Source: Paraglaciecola arctica BSs20135 (GTDB lineage Bacteria > Pseudomonadota > Gammaproteobacteria > Enterobacterales > Alteromonadaceae). From it: 64,000 nucleotides of DNA. Each line of letters opens with the position of its first letter. Positions within the stretch are counted from its first letter, which is position 1. Made by a program: the position numbers and the translations under genes. The notes below the pieces were generated by a model. That model had not been told where the DNA came from. It made no database searches and saw only the letters and a list, made by a program, of their open reading frames with translations. The stretch covers positions 123,813-187,812 of the forward strand of contig NZ_BAEO01000060.1 in NCBI RefSeq assembly GCF_000314995.1, in the 5' to 3' direction. Positions 1-9,369 of the stretch are shown piece by piece.

Positions 1-2
1 AT

Positions 3-932
3 ATGTATAAGTTGCGTTGTAAAAGCCCTAAAGCCGAACAAGCTTGTCGTCGTTTATCTTGCGTATGGCCAGAAATATGTGGGCATCTCGATACAGACCA
101 ATCACCTACGACAAATTTATACCGTAAGGCCCGTGATGTGGAGGGGGTTAAAAAAGTATTGATTGCCTCGGGCGTACGTTACGACTTGGCTATAGAAGAT
201 CCTGAGTATGTTAAAGAATTAGTGACCCATCATGTTGGTGGCTACTTAAAAATTGCTCCAGAACATACCGAAAAAGCACCGCTTGATAAAATGATGAAGC
301 CGGGCATGGGCACTTACGACAAGTTTAAAGTGTTGTTTGATAAATACACCAAAGAAGCGGGCAAAGACCAATACCTTATTCCTTACTTTATATCGGCGCA
401 TCCGGGTACTGAAAACGAAGATATGCTGAACTTGGCGTTATGGCTCAAAGAGCGTAATTTTAAGTTAGATCAAGTACAAAACTTCTATCCGTCACCTATG
501 GCCAATGCCACCACTATGTATCACACCGGCAAAAACCCGATACATAAAGTGAATCACAAGAGTGAAGAGGTACAAGTGCCTAAAGGTGAAATTCATCGCC
601 GCCTGCATCGAGCATTTTTACGTTATCACGACTCAGCCAACTGGCCGTTATTGCGTAAAACTCTAAAAGAAATGGGCAAAGCACATCTTATTGGCAACAG
701 CCCTAAATGTTTGGTACCTGCAGAAAGCCGTAATGAACTTAAAGGCCGTGATCAGAAAGAGTTCGCCAAGCGTTCAGGCAATAAAGCGTTTGCTAAAGGC
801 AAGTCTGCTAATGCTGCAAAAGCGCAGAAGGGGCTCACGCGTTTTAGTGACAATCAACCCCATAACGACGCGGCTAAAGCAGCCCAAGAAAATCGTGGGA
901 AATCGAGTAGTAAAAAAAGAAAACCACATTAA
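3..932 (+). CDS. ygiQ: YgiQ family radical SAM protein, C-terminal part (5' end outside window)
   Basis: About 310 residues of the C-terminal half of a UPF0313/YgiQ-type radical SAM protein. Seen: the end of the radical SAM barrel ([34 protein letters not shown]), then the family-typical stretch [21 protein letters not shown], a helical region, and a basic low-complexity tail ending in KKRKPH. The Cys cluster that binds the 4Fe-4S centre lies upstream of the window, so the methionine at position 3 is an internal codon and not the start. Family members are about 700-750 residues and their reaction is not established. A hairpin follows about 65 bases after the stop. Confidence 0.88.
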   Translation: MYKLRCKSPKAEQACRRLSCVWPEICGHLDTDQSPTTNLYRKARDVEGVKKVLIASGVRYDLAIEDPEYVKELVTHHVGGYLKIAPEHTEKAPLDKMMKPGMGTYDKFKVLFDKYTKEAGKDQYLIPYFISAHPGTENEDMLNLALWLKERNFKLDQVQNFYPSPMANATTMYHTGKNPIHKVNHKSEEVQVPKGEIHRRLHRAFLRYHDSANWPLLRKTLKEMGKAHLIGNSPKCLVPAESRNELKGRDQKEFAKRSGNKAFAKGKSANAAKAQKGLTRFSDNQPHNDAAKAAQENRGKSSSKKRKPH

Positions 933-998
933 ATTAATGGTTTAGAGCAAATTTGCATTTTTGTATTAATACAAGGCAATCTGTTGATCTAGTAATCT

Positions 999-1027
999 AT
1001 GGTCAATCAACAAAAGTGATTGACCAT
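999..1027 (+). terminator. Hairpin between ygiQ and the RNase H-like gene
   Basis: Perfect 11-bp inverted repeat (ATGGTCAATCA / TGATTGACCAT) with a 7-base loop, about 65 bases after the ygiQ stop. No clear T-run follows, so it may be a weak terminator or a processing hairpin. Confidence 0.4.
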
Positions 1028-1106
1028 GTGTGTTGTCAACTAAGTTTGGGCGCTCTGTGGGCGGTATGGACTATCTCAAACACAGGTTACCTATAACGGA
1101 TAGTAA

Positions 1107-1595
1107 ATGGCTAACTTACAGGTTTTTACAGACGCTAGTGTTAATACTCAGTTGAAAGTGGGATATGGCGCTTACCTCGTTGTATCCGCTCAAGATACCT
1201 CTATTGATACGCTGAAAACCAAGGTGAAAATCAAACGTTTTGAGCACACAAGCTCGACTAAATTGGAATTACAAACCTTGTTGTGGTCATTGAATGAAAT
1301 TATTGCATTCAATGATAATAGCGATATCACTTTGACTATTTATACTGATTCTCAAAATATCATAGGTTTGCCTGATAGACGAAGTCGCCTCGAACAGGAT
1401 CATTATTTATCAGGTAATAATAAGCTGCTGAATAACTATGCCTTGTATCAGGAGTTTTACCGCGTAATCTCTAAAATAAAATGCCAATTTGTCAAAGTGG
1501 TTGGCCATCAACGTTCTAGTAAAAAAGATGAAATAGATAGAGTGTTTAGTTTGGTTGATAAGGCATCTAGGCGAGCGTTGCGTGATGAGTTTTAA
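1107..1595 (+). CDS. RNase H-like protein
   Basis: 162-residue protein with the RNase H fold signature. Candidate acidic active-site residues are D9 in VFTDAS, E54 in KLELQTLL, D81 in IYTDSQ, and D151 in VDKASRRAL. A His sits in the GHQRS motif (FVKVVGHQRS), where RNase HI has its loop histidine. It probably cleaves RNA in RNA:DNA hybrids or is a divergent RNase H relative. It is a short single-domain cytoplasmic protein. The ATG at 1107 has no strong Shine-Dalgarno sequence. Sequence outside the motifs is divergent, so it may be a second RNase H-like protein and not the main rnhA. Confidence 0.72.
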   Translation: MANLQVFTDASVNTQLKVGYGAYLVVSAQDTSIDTLKTKVKIKRFEHTSSTKLELQTLLWSLNEIIAFNDNSDITLTIYTDSQNIIGLPDRRSRLEQDHYLSGNNKLLNNYALYQEFYRVISKIKCQFVKVVGHQRSSKKDEIDRVFSLVDKASRRALRDEF

Positions 1596-1640
1596 AGTGC
1601 TTTAAGATTTATGCCAAAATTTGAGCGAACAGTATTTCCG

Positions 1641-1670
1641 AATAATAAAAGGCACATGATCTAATGTGCC
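1641..1670 (-). terminator. Rho-independent terminator of pckA
   Basis: 7-bp stem GGCACAT/ATGTGCC with a 6-base loop. On the minus strand it is followed by TTTTATTATT, 15 bases after the pckA stop. It may also stop transcription from the RNase H-like gene on the plus strand. Confidence 0.7.
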
Positions 1671-1684
1671 TATATCTATATATT

Positions 1685-3334
1685 TTATAAATGAGGACCC
1701 GCTAAGGTAAGGGCTTTACCTTCTTCATTATCAGTGAACTTAGTAAAATTGTTGATAAACAATTCGGCTAGGTTTTTTGCTTTTTTATCCCATTCATCCA
1801 AGTCCGAATAGGTTTTTCGTGGGTCTAAAATGTGGCTATCTACTCCCGATAACGTTTTTGGGAATGCTAGGTTAAAATAGGGCAAAATTTCACATTCAGC
1901 ATTTTCCACTTCGCCACTTAATATTGCATTAATAATAGCCCGCGTTGCCGCCAAACTAATACGTTTACCTGTGCCATTCCAACCAGTGTTAACTAAATAT
2001 GCGCTTGCTCCTGCATCGGCCATTCTTCGCTCCAATACTTCGGCATACTGAGTTGGATGTAAGCTTAAGAAAGCCTGTCCGAAACAAGATGAAAAGGTAG
2101 GGGTAGGGTGAGTCACACCGCGTTCGGTACCAGCTAGTTTTGCAGTGAAACCTGATAAATAATGATACTTAGCTTGTTCACTGGTTAAACGTGATACTGG
2201 CGGAAACACCCCAAATGCATCGGCGGTCAAAAAAATAACTTTTTTGGCGGGGCCTGCTTTGCTAATGCCTAGAACGCGATTTTCTATATGTTCAATGGGA
2301 TATGACACACGAGTGTTTTCTGTTTTTGTGTTATCAGAATAATCAGGAATATTGCCCTTAATGACAACATTTTCTAATAAGGCGTTACGTCTAATAGCGT
2401 GATAAATTTCTGGCTCTTTATCTGGATCTAAATCAATGGTTTTTGCATAACAACCACCTTCGAAATTAAACACTCCATCATCGTCCCAACCGTGTTCATC
2501 GTCACCAATTAAGGCGCGCTGAGGATCGGCTGACAAGGTTGTTTTTCCTGTACCCGATAATCCAAAAAATATCGCGGTATCATTATTTTTACACACATTT
2601 GCCGAGCAATGCATTGAAGCAATACCTTGCAGAGGAAGAAAGTAGTTCATCATTGAAAACATGCCTTTCTTCATTTCGCCGCCATACCAAGTGCCGCCAA
2701 TTAATTGCATTTTTTCAGTTAAGTTAAATGCAACAAAGGTTTCGGAGTTAGTCTGATGTTTTTTGAAATCTGGGTCGGAAGCTTTTGAGGCATTCATGAC
2801 CACAAAATCGGGTTCAAAATTATCAAGTTGCTCTTCTGTAGGGCGAATAAACATATTTTTCACGAAGTGGGCTTGCCAAGCAACTTGCATAACAAACCTG
2901 ACGTTAAGTGCCGTATTGGTGTTTGCCCCACAAATAGCATCCACCACATACAGCTCGCCATCTGAAAGTTGTTGCTGACTGATGTTTTTTAACGCTTTCC
3001 AGGTTTCTAATGAAATAGGTTTATTGTCGTTATTATTTTCTGGGGTCTTCCACCAAACTGTATCTTTGGTTGTATCATCTTTTACCAAAAATTTATCTTT
3101 TGGCGAACGCCCTGTATAAATTCCAGTGTCAACATTGACTGCACCCGAATCAGTGACTGTGCCTTTCTCGAAACTTTTTAAGGCTTCATCCGTTTCAGCT
3201 GCAAACAGGGCATCATAGGTGGGGTTATGGATAATATTGGTTATGTTTTTGAGTCCAATCGTCGCTAAATGCGCGCGAACTTTATCGAGTCTGGTACTTT
3301 TTGATCTTTGTGGTTGCTGTTCTTTAATTGTCAT
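1685..3334 (-). CDS. pckA: Phosphoenolpyruvate carboxykinase (ATP)
   Basis: 549 residues, close to the family's usual ~540. The enzyme converts oxaloacetate plus ATP to phosphoenolpyruvate, the first committed step of gluconeogenesis, in the cytoplasm. Visible motifs: GRSPKDKF (75-82), the substrate-loop region [15 protein letters not shown] (about 212-226), the P-loop [13 protein letters not shown] (258-270), and the metal-binding stretch [19 protein letters not shown]. The gene is monocistronic with its own terminator. It shares the window with two aconitase-family genes and a sugar-uptake locus, which fits growth on TCA-cycle intermediates alternating with sugars. Confidence 0.97.
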   Translation of the reverse strand: MTIKEQQPQRSKSTRLDKVRAHLATIGLKNITNIIHNPTYDALFAAETDEALKSFEKGTVTDSGAVNVDTGIYTGRSPKDKFLVKDDTTKDTVWWKTPENNNDNKPISLETWKALKNISQQQLSDGELYVVDAICGANTNTALNVRFVMQVAWQAHFVKNMFIRPTEEQLDNFEPDFVVMNASKASDPDFKKHQTNSETFVAFNLTEKMQLIGGTWYGGEMKKGMFSMMNYFLPLQGIASMHCSANVCKNNDTAIFFGLSGTGKTTLSADPQRALIGDDEHGWDDDGVFNFEGGCYAKTIDLDPDKEPEIYHAIRRNALLENVVIKGNIPDYSDNTKTENTRVSYPIEHIENRVLGISKAGPAKKVIFLTADAFGVFPPVSRLTSEQAKYHYLSGFTAKLAGTERGVTHPTPTFSSCFGQAFLSLHPTQYAEVLERRMADAGASAYLVNTGWNGTGKRISLAATRAIINAILSGEVENAECEILPYFNLAFPKTLSGVDSHILDPRKTYSDLDEWDKKAKNLAELFINNFTKFTDNEEGKALTLAGPHL

Positions 3335-3510
3335 ATTTAAATCCCAAGGCGCTAGTTGTACTGGACTTGTTAATCTGTGGCATTATCCTCACTGTTTTTA
3401 TACACAGAAAAAAATAATAAATCACAATAACCATATTATGTCGGTTATAAGGACTGTGAATAAAAGATTACAAAATGGAAAGAGATTTAAATTTAGCAAC
3501 TCATTAAATA

Positions 3511-3536
3511 TAAAAAAGAGAGCCCTAGGGCTCTCT
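3511..3536 (-). terminator. Terminator of the phasin gene
   Basis: Perfect 20-bp palindrome AGAGAGCCCTAGGGCTCTCT (3517-3536), followed on the minus strand by TTTTTTA. It starts 31 bases after the phasin stop. The 230-base gap between pckA and the phasin gene holds this and the pckA promoter region and nothing else that I can see. Confidence 0.88.
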
Positions 3537-3566
3537 TCTATTTATTACTTACAAACTAAGTTGAAA

Positions 3567-3959
3567 TTAAGCTTTTTTCGCCGCTGGCTTAGCAGCTAAT
3601 TTAGCAACAGCAGCTGTTAATGCGTCTATTTTTGCACTTAACTCTTCGATTTTCTGGTCATTGTCTGTGTTGTTCAAACCAAGTTTGCTGCGAACTGTCT
3701 CGATGCGAGCTTCGATTTCAGTTTTTTCAACCACTTTGGTTTTTACTTCTTCAACTTTGTCTTTACCTTCAGCTTCAAGCTTTTCGCCTTTAACTACTAG
3801 CTCGTTAAACAATTTGTTTGAATCTGTTGATAGTGATTCGATACGGCCTTTTACTTCTTCATAGCCTTTACCATATGCACCAAGTCCAGCTAACCAAACT
3901 TTACGAGCCATATCTTCAGCAGTAGCGGCTTTTTCTTTAATCATGTCGATGTTGTTCAT
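3567..3959 (-). CDS. Phasin family protein (PhaF/PhaI type)
   Basis: 130-residue cytoplasmic protein. The N-terminus carries the phasin signature KVWLAGLGAYGKGYEEVKGR, followed by a long heptad-like coiled-coil (about 40-115), and ends in an Ala/Lys-rich tail AAKPAAKKA like PhaF histone-like tails. Phasins coat polyhydroxyalkanoate granules or act as stress-associated scaffold proteins. The start at 3959 is chosen because GGAG lies 8 bases upstream (GGAGTAAATATTATG). An in-frame upstream Met at 4040 would add 27 residues that do not look phasin-like. No PHA synthase is in the window. Confidence 0.85.
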   Translation of the reverse strand: MNNIDMIKEKAATAEDMARKVWLAGLGAYGKGYEEVKGRIESLSTDSNKLFNELVVKGEKLEAEGKDKVEEVKTKVVEKTEIEARIETVRSKLGLNNTDNDQKIEELSAKIDALTAAVAKLAAKPAAKKA

Positions 3960-4132
3960 AATATTTACTCCGTTGATATTTAAAATTATGGGTCTTGCTT
4001 TGATGGGTTCTATATTAGGGAGATAAATTAGAAATCGCATACTAATTACACAACTATTTTGAAATTATTTTAAATCTTAGTGAGCGACTTAATTATTCCT
4101 AAATTGGCGTGCGATTACGCGAATTTTAAAAT

Positions 4133-4294
4133 ATGGAACTAATTATGTTGTTTGGTGGTTTTATTATCATCGCTGAAAGCTGGTTTGAATTGTGGCGTTC
4201 TGAATCTATGCTGGGTCCAGTGCTGCAATCAGCGTTCCGATATGGTGGCTTTATTGGTTTCATTGCTTTGTTCGTGGTCGCGAAGTACAGTTAA
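4133..4294 (+). CDS. Possible small membrane protein (53 aa)
   Basis: Short reading frame starting MELIMLFGGFIIIAESWFEL and ending FIGFIALFVVAKYS. There are two hydrophobic segments (about 3-14 and 38-50) separated by a polar stretch, as in small inner-membrane proteins. An in-frame stop lies just upstream, so the ATG at 4133 is the earliest start. No clear ribosome-binding site is seen. It is either a genuine small protein or chance coding. Confidence 0.28.
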   Translation: MELIMLFGGFIIIAESWFELWRSESMLGPVLQSAFRYGGFIGFIALFVVAKYS

Positions 4295-4377
4295 CCTGAA
4301 CACCGGAGAGGCCAAACAGTCCCACACCACTTTTATTGCGTCAATCTTCGTTGAACTTGCATACAATAGTGCTAGTA

Positions 4378-4476
4378 CTACACAAGTTCGCTTCGATAAC
4401 CCCAATAAAACATTGCGAAATTAGGTTGTTTTTCAAACCATTCTTCGAAGAATATTTCAGCTTGCGCATACATCAT
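4378..4476 (-). CDS. Possible 32-aa peptide or coding remnant downstream of the hydroxylase gene
   Basis: Minus-strand frame beginning MMYAQAEIFFEEWFEKQP and ending YWGYRSELV. It lies 25 bases after the hydroxylase stop on the same strand. The composition (acidic and aromatic, amphipathic) looks like real protein rather than random translation. The start overlaps the 16-bp palindrome at 4469-4484. No good ribosome-binding site is seen. It could be the remnant of a lost gene. Confidence 0.22.
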   Translation of the reverse strand: MMYAQAEIFFEEWFEKQPNFAMFYWGYRSELV

Positions 4477-4500
4477 ATGATGTACTAGGCCGCCCCGTTT

Positions 4501-5289
4501 TTAGTGAATTTCTTTAAGTGTTTTCTGCTGTGACTTGTTTTGTGCCGTCACTATATCTCTACAAAGTAACATGTCAGGAATTTTTGCTGAGGCTCCTTTG
4601 TAAAATCCTATTTCGGCCGCAAAGTTGGCGGGATTGTTAAACGTACCAAACAGAATATCGAAAATAGGTAAGTCAGAATAATTATAGGCATGAACACCTT
4701 TTTCATGATGCACTGAGTGGCTTTCTGGACGTTGCACTAAGTAGCCTAACCACTGGGGTGTTTTGATATTGGTATGTTGGAATATTACCAAAAACATAGT
4801 AATGAATAAAAAGTAAGTTGTGGTTTGCGGACTCACACCAACAATGAGCGCCAAACTTAAACTCCCTACCATAGTAAAGCCAATCATATCTAAGGGACTA
4901 AAATAAAACGCGCCATAAGTATCGACTCTTTCTACACTGTGATGCATTTGATGGAATGAACGCCACAACCAATTGGTTTGATGCATAGTGCGGTGCCAAA
5001 CATAAATCAGAAATTCAAACACCAGTACGGCTATTAATGTGCTCAAATACACATTCATCGAAGCAAGGTTGAGTAGTTGATATTCGACTAGGTACTTGTC
5101 CCAATATAGAGGTAGGTAGCTAGCAAGGTAAAAATACACGACAAAGGTTAGCATTGCTCGTGGTATCCACCCTTTGACTTTTATCAGCTTGCGTCCCGGT
5201 GTTATAGCTTCGAGTATCATTAATGCTGCATATAGAGCGAGGACGCTCAAAGAAATAGGGTCAAGTAAGATTTCAATTGGTGTAGGCAT
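4501..5289 (-). CDS. Sterol desaturase / fatty acid hydroxylase family membrane protein
   Basis: 262 residues with about four to five membrane segments. The His clusters of the integral-membrane di-iron hydroxylases are present: HRTMH (about 98-102), HQMHH (about 113-117), and HSVHHEK in the C-terminal third. They are followed by the family-typical NYSDLPIFDILFGTF. These enzymes use O2 and a di-iron centre to hydroxylate or desaturate lipids such as fatty acids, sterols, carotenoids or alkylglycerols; the substrate here cannot be told. The start at 5289 has AAGGAAAA just upstream. The gene is divergent from the CadC-like regulator, with 170 bases between them. Confidence 0.88.
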   Translation of the reverse strand: MPTPIEILLDPISLSVLALYAALMILEAITPGRKLIKVKGWIPRAMLTFVVYFYLASYLPLYWDKYLVEYQLLNLASMNVYLSTLIAVLVFEFLIYVWHRTMHQTNWLWRSFHQMHHSVERVDTYGAFYFSPLDMIGFTMVGSLSLALIVGVSPQTTTYFLFITMFLVIFQHTNIKTPQWLGYLVQRPESHSVHHEKGVHAYNYSDLPIFDILFGTFNNPANFAAEIGFYKGASAKIPDMLLCRDIVTAQNKSQQKTLKEIH

Positions 5290-5369
5290 AGTCTTTTCCT
5301 TGATGACAAATAGTGTTGGTTGCAGCTGTCTAGTATCGAATGTGACTATTCATTTGCTTGAATTTTGCG

Positions 5370-5391
5370 TAACCATTAGCTAACCATTAAG
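5370..5391 (+). promoter_or_regulatory. Two tandem 11-bp direct repeats upstream of the CadC-like regulator gene
   Basis: TAACCATTAGC followed directly by TAACCATTAAG, so the unit TAACCATTA repeats at one helical turn. OmpR/PhoB/ToxR-type winged-helix proteins commonly bind tandem half-sites spaced 10-11 bp apart. The repeats lie about 70 bases before the start of a regulator with that DNA-binding domain and within the divergent promoter region shared with the hydroxylase gene. Autoregulation, or control of the hydroxylase gene, is inferred. Confidence 0.45.
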
Positions 5392-5459
5392 TAATTTTTT
5401 TGGTTTATCCTTTGTTATAGGAGGTTGTTGGTGCAAAATGTTGGTAGCAGGGAATACTT

Positions 5460-7328
5460 ATGAAATATCGAGTCGCAGAGTTTGAAATTGACACAACACA
5501 GTTCCAGATTACTTCTGGCAGTACTGATGTTTCTGTTGAGCCCAAAGTGTTCGATCTGCTGGTTTATTTGATAGAAAATCCCATGCGAATAGTCTCGCGT
5601 GATGAATTGTTTGAGAAAATATGGGCAGGCCGTGAGGTCTCAGATACAACCTTAAGTAACCATATTAAAAGTGCTAGAAAGACTCTTGGTGATAATGGTG
5701 ATCTTCAACTCGTTATAAAAACTATTCGAGGACGTGGTTATCAGTTTGTAGCAGAGGTGTTGGAAATAGCTGCAGAAAATCTTCCCGAAACGATCCCAAC
5801 TCCTTTATTAAATAATCAGCGGCAACTCACAAAACTGGGTTTATTGATCTTTTCTATTATTATTTTGATATTTTTGGGGTGGCAGACGACTAGGCCTACC
5901 TCGCCCGATCTTGTGTCTGATCCCCGACCTTATCTACTGGTGGTACCCTTCAGTGTTTCAGGAGGAGACATCGATAAATGGCAACCCTTTGCAGATCAAA
6001 TCACTCGCGAAGTGATTTTAAAACTCAGACAAATTTCTGGTTTACGAGTGATCCCAGCTTCGTCGGCATTTGCTTTTAAACATAACAAAACACCAGCATA
6101 TGTTCGTGAAAAACTTCCCGATGTGCATTATTTATTAGATGCCATTGTGAGTGTAGAAGGCAATGTAAGCATTCAAATAACCACCGTATTAGAGAGTTTA
6201 GATAACCATGATTTGGTATGGAATGACCACTATCAAAGTCGCATTGATAACACCAATTTCTTCTCGGTTCAGACCGATATCGCCGCATCAGTCTCTGATT
6301 CTCTAAAGGTAGTGATCCTTGCAAAAGAACAAAGTGCATTAGCTGAGTTACCAACATCCAATTTGGCCGCTTATGAACTCTATGTGGCAGGTCAAAAGCA
6401 GTTAAATCTGCTGACTTATGATTCTTTGAAACTTGCAGTTGTGTTGTTTTCTCAGGCTATAACATTAGATCCACAATTTGATGGGGCTTATGTAGCCAAG
6501 GCTGACGCCTTTCGTATAATCATGTCTTATTTTGAGAAGCCTGCAGAGGTTTTACCTAATGTTGTTGACTCAGTATTGTCTGCATTGGCTATTCGGCCAG
6601 ATTCAGCAGAGGCGCTGTCATCTCTGGGCTTGGCTTATGTATTTGCATGGCGCTGGCAAGATGCTTGGAAAGTATTAAATGCTGCCCGCGCAGAAGACCC
6701 AAACCTTGCACTCACAGAGCTTGGTTTTGCACTTTATTATTCTGGTATTGGCGACGTGGAGGGGGTTTATAAAACATTAGAAAAAGCCAATAAACTCGAC
6801 CCGCTAAACATTGAGCTTGCTGACTGGGGACATTGGGCATTAGCAATGGTGGGTGAAAATGACGCCGCGATACAATGGGCCAAAGACAAAATCCAATTAC
6901 ATCCCGAAGTCGGATTAATATACAGTGGAGCCAGTGTTTCAGCATCATTGGCCGGTGAGCATCAACGTGCCATTGCATTAGCCCAAAAGGGCGTATTGTT
7001 AGACACGGGCTCTCCATATTCTCTACTAGCATTGGCACAAACCTATGGGCACGCCGGACAGCTAAGTAAAATCCCCCCTTTATTAGACAAAGCTGAAAAA
7101 GTTGAAAGTTTTTTATGTCCCTACGAAACCGCCATCACTTATTTGCTGATTAACCAGCCAAACAAAGCGTTTAAGCTGTTTAATGATGCAGTAAACTACC
7201 GTTCAAATTGCCTTGTTTTTACTCGTAACGATCCGCGATTAAAAAGCATAAAAAATGATCCGCGATTTTTAGCATTATTAACAAGAGTAGGCTTAGATAA
7301 CGATTCTGTTGCCAAGTACTCTCGTTAA
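5460..7328 (+). CDS. CadC/ToxR-like membrane-bound transcriptional regulator with periplasmic TPR region
   Basis: 622 residues. Residues 1-100 form an OmpR/PhoB-type winged-helix domain (EPKVFDLLVYLIENPMRIVSRDELFEKIW, then SDTTLSNHIKSARKTLGD and TIRGRGYQF). One membrane helix follows (about 124-142, LGLLIFSIIILIFLGW). The periplasmic part starts with a domain of the type that precedes TPRs in this family (PYLLVVPFSVSGGDIDKWQPFADQITREV), followed by TPR-like helical repeats from about 300 to 600. It probably senses an envelope or extracellular signal and regulates transcription directly from the membrane. Candidate targets are the neighbouring hydroxylase gene and the DUF4397 lipoprotein gene. 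No kinase partner is present, as usual for CadC-like one-component regulators. Confidence 0.9.
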   Translation: MKYRVAEFEIDTTQFQITSGSTDVSVEPKVFDLLVYLIENPMRIVSRDELFEKIWAGREVSDTTLSNHIKSARKTLGDNGDLQLVIKTIRGRGYQFVAEVLEIAAENLPETIPTPLLNNQRQLTKLGLLIFSIIILIFLGWQTTRPTSPDLVSDPRPYLLVVPFSVSGGDIDKWQPFADQITREVILKLRQISGLRVIPASSAFAFKHNKTPAYVREKLPDVHYLLDAIVSVEGNVSIQITTVLESLDNHDLVWNDHYQSRIDNTNFFSVQTDIAASVSDSLKVVILAKEQSALAELPTSNLAAYELYVAGQKQLNLLTYDSLKLAVVLFSQAITLDPQFDGAYVAKADAFRIIMSYFEKPAEVLPNVVDSVLSALAIRPDSAEALSSLGLAYVFAWRWQDAWKVLNAARAEDPNLALTELGFALYYSGIGDVEGVYKTLEKANKLDPLNIELADWGHWALAMVGENDAAIQWAKDKIQLHPEVGLIYSGASVSASLAGEHQRAIALAQKGVLLDTGSPYSLLALAQTYGHAGQLSKIPPLLDKAEKVESFLCPYETAITYLLINQPNKAFKLFNDAVNYRSNCLVFTRNDPRLKSIKNDPRFLALLTRVGLDNDSVAKYSR

Positions 7329-7442
7329 ATTTCGAAACTATTAAAGTGCTAGAAAAGCCTCTTGATTGATAAGCCCGATTACTGGTTATTGTCATCATCG
7401 ATATTTATCAGTTGAGGTTTTCTGAGAAAAATCCCATCCCTC

Positions 7443-7599
7443 ATTTCCAGAAAATATTTAAAGAATGTATAAAACGACCTTCGCCAATGGACTTAACTTT
7501 CACTGTTGAGTCACTCCCAAAGTACATATTTCCAGCAATTGTGTAAAGAATGTGTAAATCGACTTTAGTCAATGAACTTAGCTTAAACCCTTAAGTCAC
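7443..7599 (+). repeat. 72-bp imperfect direct repeat in the gap before the DUF4397 gene
   Basis: Units at 7443-7514 and 7528-7599 have equal length and are offset by 85 bp. Both begin ATTTCCAG, share AAAGAATGTRTAAA then CGAC, then CAATG.ACTTA, and end in AGTCAC, with scattered differences between. They fill most of the 340-base gap (7329-7668) between the CadC-like regulator and the lipoprotein gene, so they may be duplicated promoter or operator units. Nothing else is recognisable in the gap. Confidence 0.6.
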
Positions 7600-7668
7600 A
7601 TCAGCATCTATTCGATAAGCCATTTGTTTATCGACATCTGTAATAAAACAAAAGTAACTGGAGATACA

Positions 7669-9180
7669 ATGAAGTTTAGCAAAGTGGGTCAGCCTTTTTA
7701 TCAATCACTCATGTTATGTATTAGCTTATCAATATTGGTGCTATCGGGATGTTCTAGTGATGATGATAACGGGACAGGTTATGTGAAGTTTTATAATGCC
7801 TCGCCCAATGCCCCATCTATTTTTTTAACAGTAGATGAAAACCTTGATGACGATGATGATGACGAAATAGAAGTAACCTATAGCTCGGTAGGTTATACCA
7901 AAGTCAGCGCTAATAACGCCTTAGATACTGATACCTATTTTATTGAACTGGCTTGGCAGGACGAAGAAAGCAGCGATAGAAACGATCTAGAAATTATCTA
8001 CGAGGACAGTGTTAGCATCAAGTCAGATGAAATTAGTTTTATTGCTTTAACTGGTGATGTACGTAACCCAGAAGTACTAAGGTTTGATATAGACATTATC
8101 GATGATGATGACGACGCTGATGATGATTTATTTAATATCCGTTTGTTGAATATCCATGAAGGCATTCAAAGTGTCGATTTATATGTATCTAAAGACAACG
8201 AAACGTTTAACGAAGCGGAGTTTTTGGCCACAGTTAACTATCAGACCCTATCTGACAATATAAAACTTGAACAAGACCAGTATATTTTTTATATCACCTT
8301 ACCGGGCAGTACTGACGTTATTTATACCTCAGTAGATCAGTCCTATTCGGTGGTAAGCCAGTACATCATAGTGCTGCGTGACAATACAGGTGTGGGGTCT
8401 TCAGATTTTACTATTGACAGCATTGGGACTAATGGCATTACAGAATTGCAAGATGTTGATTCAGAAGCGGAATTCGGTTTTTATAATGCCATTGCTAATA
8501 ACGATTATTTGCCTGATTACCAAGGAAAAATTGATATCCAGGTTAGAATTGGCGACGTGAGTGAAGTCGAAATAGATAATTTGGCTAAAGGTCAGTTTAG
8601 TGAGTCGACTATCACCTCTAATGGCGACTACGCCTTCGACGTTCTTAATTCTGATACTAGAGATCTCTACATTAAAGATGCGTTGCTTAGCCTGCAAGAA
8701 AACGCCGATAATACTATCTTTTTATATGGTCGAAAAGATGCGGTTGACGAAGATGAAGATGGTGATGTTGACGAAAATGGTGATGGTATAGTTGATGACT
8801 ATGAGATTGTAATCAAATCTTTGACCCTGACTAAAAGTAGCAGTTCAAGCATATACAGCCACGGCGTAAAAGTGGTTAATTTGGCAAATTCAGAAGATTT
8901 TAGCCGAGTGACTTTTTACTTTGTGCTAAATGACGAGATTATTGCTACTGCTGAAAACTTATTATCGGTTTTACAAGAAAACTAAGGTTCTTTGACATTA
9001 CTTAATAATACTTATGATATTTACGCCATCGCGACCATAGACGGTACCGATATCGTTTTGGATAGTCTGAACATGGTATTAGGTGAAAATAGTCAGGAGC
9101 AATTTTTGATATTTGAGCAAGATGATTCTGCCTCATCAGGGTATCAAATGTTTTTGGTTAATCAGAAAAAATCTGATTAA
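7669..9180 (+). pseudogene. DUF4397-type lipoprotein gene interrupted by an in-frame TAA
   Basis: The frame runs from ATG 7669 (GGAG 5 bases upstream) to TAA at 8983-8985 (438 codons). It continues in the same frame without any shift to a second stop at 9180. The part after the stop (TLLNNTYDIYAIATIDGT, IVLDSLNMVLGENSQEQF, then a Gly-Tyr motif) reads as the natural end of the domain, so the intact protein would be about 503 residues. The N-terminus is a lipoprotein signal with lipobox LSGC. The mature part repeats the DUF4397 pattern (YVKFYNASPNAP, NIRLLNIHEGIQSVDLYV, AEFGFYNAIANND, HGVKVVNLANSEDF). An acidic calcium-type run DEDEDGDVDENGDGIVDD lies near residue 365. This is either a nonsense mutation, a truncated but functional protein, or a base-calling error. 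Confidence 0.78.
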
Positions 9181-9369
9181 ACCTATCTAATTGTTGTCGA
9201 AGTTTATGAGCATGCCCTGTCATTTGCTTCGGCCAACCCATTTTCTATTTATTCCTTATACAAGCTTTTAAGTGTTGGGTAAGCGTTTGCGTTATTTAAA
9301 CCGTCGCTTGCTGTCACCTCAATATCTTGCGGTGATACATAAGTAAAAATAGTTTCAGCAGGATCTCCA

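Larger units (their letters stand above)
3960..4500. other. 541-base stretch with no firm gene
   Basis: Between the phasin and hydroxylase genes there is no gene of normal size. It holds the phasin promoter region, a possible 53-codon plus-strand reading frame (4133-4294), a possible 32-codon minus-strand reading frame (4378-4476), and two perfect palindromes: ATTCTTCGAAGAAT at 4440-4453 and TACATCATATGATGTA at 4469-4484. The two short frames are listed separately at low confidence. Confidence 0.5.

Noticed and set aside
4152..4424. 90-codon plus-strand frame in the gap after the phasin gene
   Set aside because: Composition is not protein-like, there is no ribosome-binding site, and it runs over both the 53-codon frame and the minus-strand 32-codon frame. 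It is probably chance.
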